Positions 62,834 through 64,000 of a stretch of 64,000 nucleotides of DNA are shown here, one piece after another. The notes under the pieces were generated by a model. That model was not told the DNA's origin and did not search any database. It was given only the letters and a program-made list of their open reading frames with translations. Where the stretch lies: contig JAGWSF010000111.1 in NCBI GenBank assembly GCA_028876385.1, forward strand, positions 111,753 to 175,752. Reading direction: 5' to 3'. The position numbers and the translations under genes are program-made. The stretch comes from Acidobacteriota bacterium. Its GTDB lineage: Bacteria; Actinomycetota; Acidimicrobiia; Acidimicrobiales; Palsa-688. Position 1 is the first letter of the stretch. Every line of letters starts with the position of its first letter.

Positions 62834-64000
62834 GAAGACGACCGTCCGGAGTCGAACAGGTCAGACAGGGCGGTCACGAGCGGCGGGGGCACCGCCCACG
62901 ACCACACCCCGTAGGGGACCCCTCCCTCGGTCGGGGTGAGGGGACCGGCCATGCCCCGGAGGAACAGGTAGGCCACCCCCCCGAGGTGGGTTTCGGGTCG
63001 GTAGCCGGCGAGTCGCCAGCGCAAGTAGCGGTGGAGGGCCACCACGTAGATGAGGGCTTGCAGCGGGTAATGGCAGCGCTGCATCTCGGCGTCTAGGAAC
63101 TCCGGGCGGTAGTCGCTGACGAGGAGGTCGCCCGGCTCCCGCCCGAGCCAGTTGGTCTTGTAGTCGACCACGTACCAGCGGGGCGGCCCCACCGGCGCGG
63201 CCCGGCGGAACACCAGGTCCAGGCTGCCGTTCAGGTAACCGCGCAGGGCCGTTTCGAGTAGGGGGTCGTCGAGGCGGTCGGCGTAACCGGACAGTCGGTC
63301 ACCGGGACCGAGATGTCGGCGCAGGACGGCGCCGATGTCGGCTGGACGCACCTGCCCCCGGGGGCGGTCGCCCCCGGCCAGAGGGAGCTCGAAGCCGAGC
63401 TCGTCGATACGGTCGCCCCGCTCGGTCCCGGCCAGGGGGGCGCCTCCGGCCCCCGGGCCGAGAGGCGTCGACAGCGCCGCCTGCAACCCGTCGACGAGCA
63501 CCACCGGGTCGGTCGGCGCGCCTCCCCGACGGGCGCAGTCGGCCACCGCCGCCACCAACTCGGCCCGCAGATCGCCGGCGGCGAAGTCGGCCCGCTCCAG
63601 GACCCGGTGGACGAAAGTGCCCACCGCCGGACCGGCCGGCAGGCCGGCGAGGGGACTACCCCACGACCCCGGTCCCGCCGACCGGGGGCTCGGCTCGGCC
63701 GGGGTGGCACGACCGGGGTCGGGGTCGGGTTCGTCGGCGACGCCGCCGTGTTCGGGTTCGGTGGGCGCCGGTGCCGGCCGGTCGGCCCGGCGGATGGCGG
63801 CGGCACGGGAGTGAGCCGATTCGGTGACACTCGAGTAAGAGGACCGCCGCCACCGAAGGTCCAAATCCCGGGTGAACCGGGCGATGGACAGGGGTGACTG
63901 GACGCCGCGCCCACCGGGCGTCGGGGCGACGCCGCGCCCACCGGGCGTCGGGGCGACGCCGCGCCCACCGGGCGTCGGGGCGACGCCGCGCCCACCGGGC
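62830..64000 (-). CDS. recB: RecB-like nuclease/helicase subunit (N-terminal part outside window)
   Basis: The frame is open to the right edge; about 390 residues are visible. They are the C-terminal nuclease domain of the UvrD/RecB family: FVHRVLE with the metal His, GSLDLVFRR, and the YVVDYKTNWLG motif with catalytic Asp and Lys. A Pro/Asp-rich segment (PDPDPGRATPAEP) links it to the helicase part. Its stop overlaps the recD start. A nine-residue repeat (APTPGGRGV) occurs before FTRDLDLRWRRSSYSS. Only part of the gene is seen, so RecC and the helicase motifs cannot be judged. Confidence 0.88.
   Translation of the reverse strand, partial: PGGRGVAPTPGGRGVAPTPGGRGVAPTPGGRGVQSPLSIARFTRDLDLRWRRSSYSSVTESAHSRAAAIRRADRPAPAPTEPEHGGVADEPDPDPGRATPAEPSPRSAGPGSWGSPLAGLPAGPAVGTFVHRVLERADFAAGDLRAELVAAVADCARRGGAPTDPVVLVDGLQAALSTPLGPGAGGAPLAGTERGDRIDELGFELPLAGGDRPRGQVRPADIGAVLRRHLGPGDRLSGYADRLDDPLLETALRGYLNGSLDLVFRRAAPVGPPRWYVVDYKTNWLGREPGDLLVSDYRPEFLDAEMQRCHYPLQALIYVVALHRYLRWRLAGYRPETHLGGVAYLFLRGMAGPLTPTEGGVPYGVWSWAVPPPLVTALSDLFDSGRSSS
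63901..64000. repeat. 27-bp in-frame tandem repeat in recB
   Basis: GACGCCGCGCCCACCGGGCGTCGGGGC, written here in parts (GACGCCGCGC, CCACCGGGCG, TCGGGGC), repeats three times from 63901 and continues to the edge. It encodes nine-residue units. The full copy number cannot be seen. Confidence 0.9.

Overview
The window is high-GC DNA of actinobacterial type. It carries a fused FO synthase for coenzyme F420, a mycothiol S-conjugate amidase, an SDR of the mycofactocin-associated type, tandem CaiB-type CoA transferases, TreY/TreZ and a RecB-RecD pair. Many genes begin 6-9 nt after a TAnnnT hexamer and so look leaderless. The gene mix (paralogous amidohydrolase-2 proteins, fused double CoA transferases, F420 enzymes) suggests an environmental actinobacterium, perhaps of the Acidimicrobiia; this placement is inference from content. 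No rRNA, tRNA, phage, insertion sequence or CRISPR array was seen.

Layout. 1-4.2 kb: two envelope or glycosyltransferase-like membrane proteins, an orphan zinc-finger anti-sigma-like protein and an MFS transporter. 4.2-10 kb: SurE, an unknown protein, a GH15 glucosidase/trehalase, an amidohydrolase and an SDR. 10-17.3 kb: FbiC, a quinone oxidoreductase, an M20 amidohydrolase overlapping a beta-carbonic anhydrase, an unknown acidic protein and a crotonase. 17.3-31.2 kb: an acyl-CoA and steroid-like catabolic block with four CoA transferase genes holding six or seven CaiB domains, a CYP125-like P450, a KstR-like TetR regulator, an LLM F420 oxidoreductase, and a DUF35-DUF35-thiolase-thiolase operon. 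31.2-38.6 kb: a second amidohydrolase divergent from a carboxylesterase, a GH38 alpha-mannosidase, Mca and a VOC protein. 38.6-44.6 kb: a DyP peroxidase, two acyl-CoA dehydrogenases, a phosphotriesterase-like hydrolase and a disulfide oxidoreductase. 44.6-47.8 kb: a three-gene phosphorelay (REC-PP2C, CHASE3-like histidine kinase, single-domain REC). 47.8-53.4 kb: a DoxX-like protein, TreY, TreZ and a DJ-1/PfpI protein. 53.4-58.5 kb: a broken galactose-gene remnant, a 2-keto-4-pentenoate hydratase and a MoxR-DUF58-transglutaminase operon. 58.4-64 kb: GlgX, RecD and the 3' part of RecB.

The most interesting part is 20.9-31.2 kb. Three sites resembling the mycobacterial KstR operator (TnnAACnnGTTnnA) sit before the P450 operon, before the KstR-like gene itself, and between the divergent LLM gene and the DUF35-thiolase operon. 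As I remember the M. tuberculosis cholesterol regulon, Rv3520c/Rv3521-Rv3523 has the same divergent arrangement and very similar protein lengths. The block therefore looks like a sterol- or isoprenoid-side-chain module kept outside the mycobacteria, here joined to an unusual set of fused CoA transferases. One of these appears to start at CTG.
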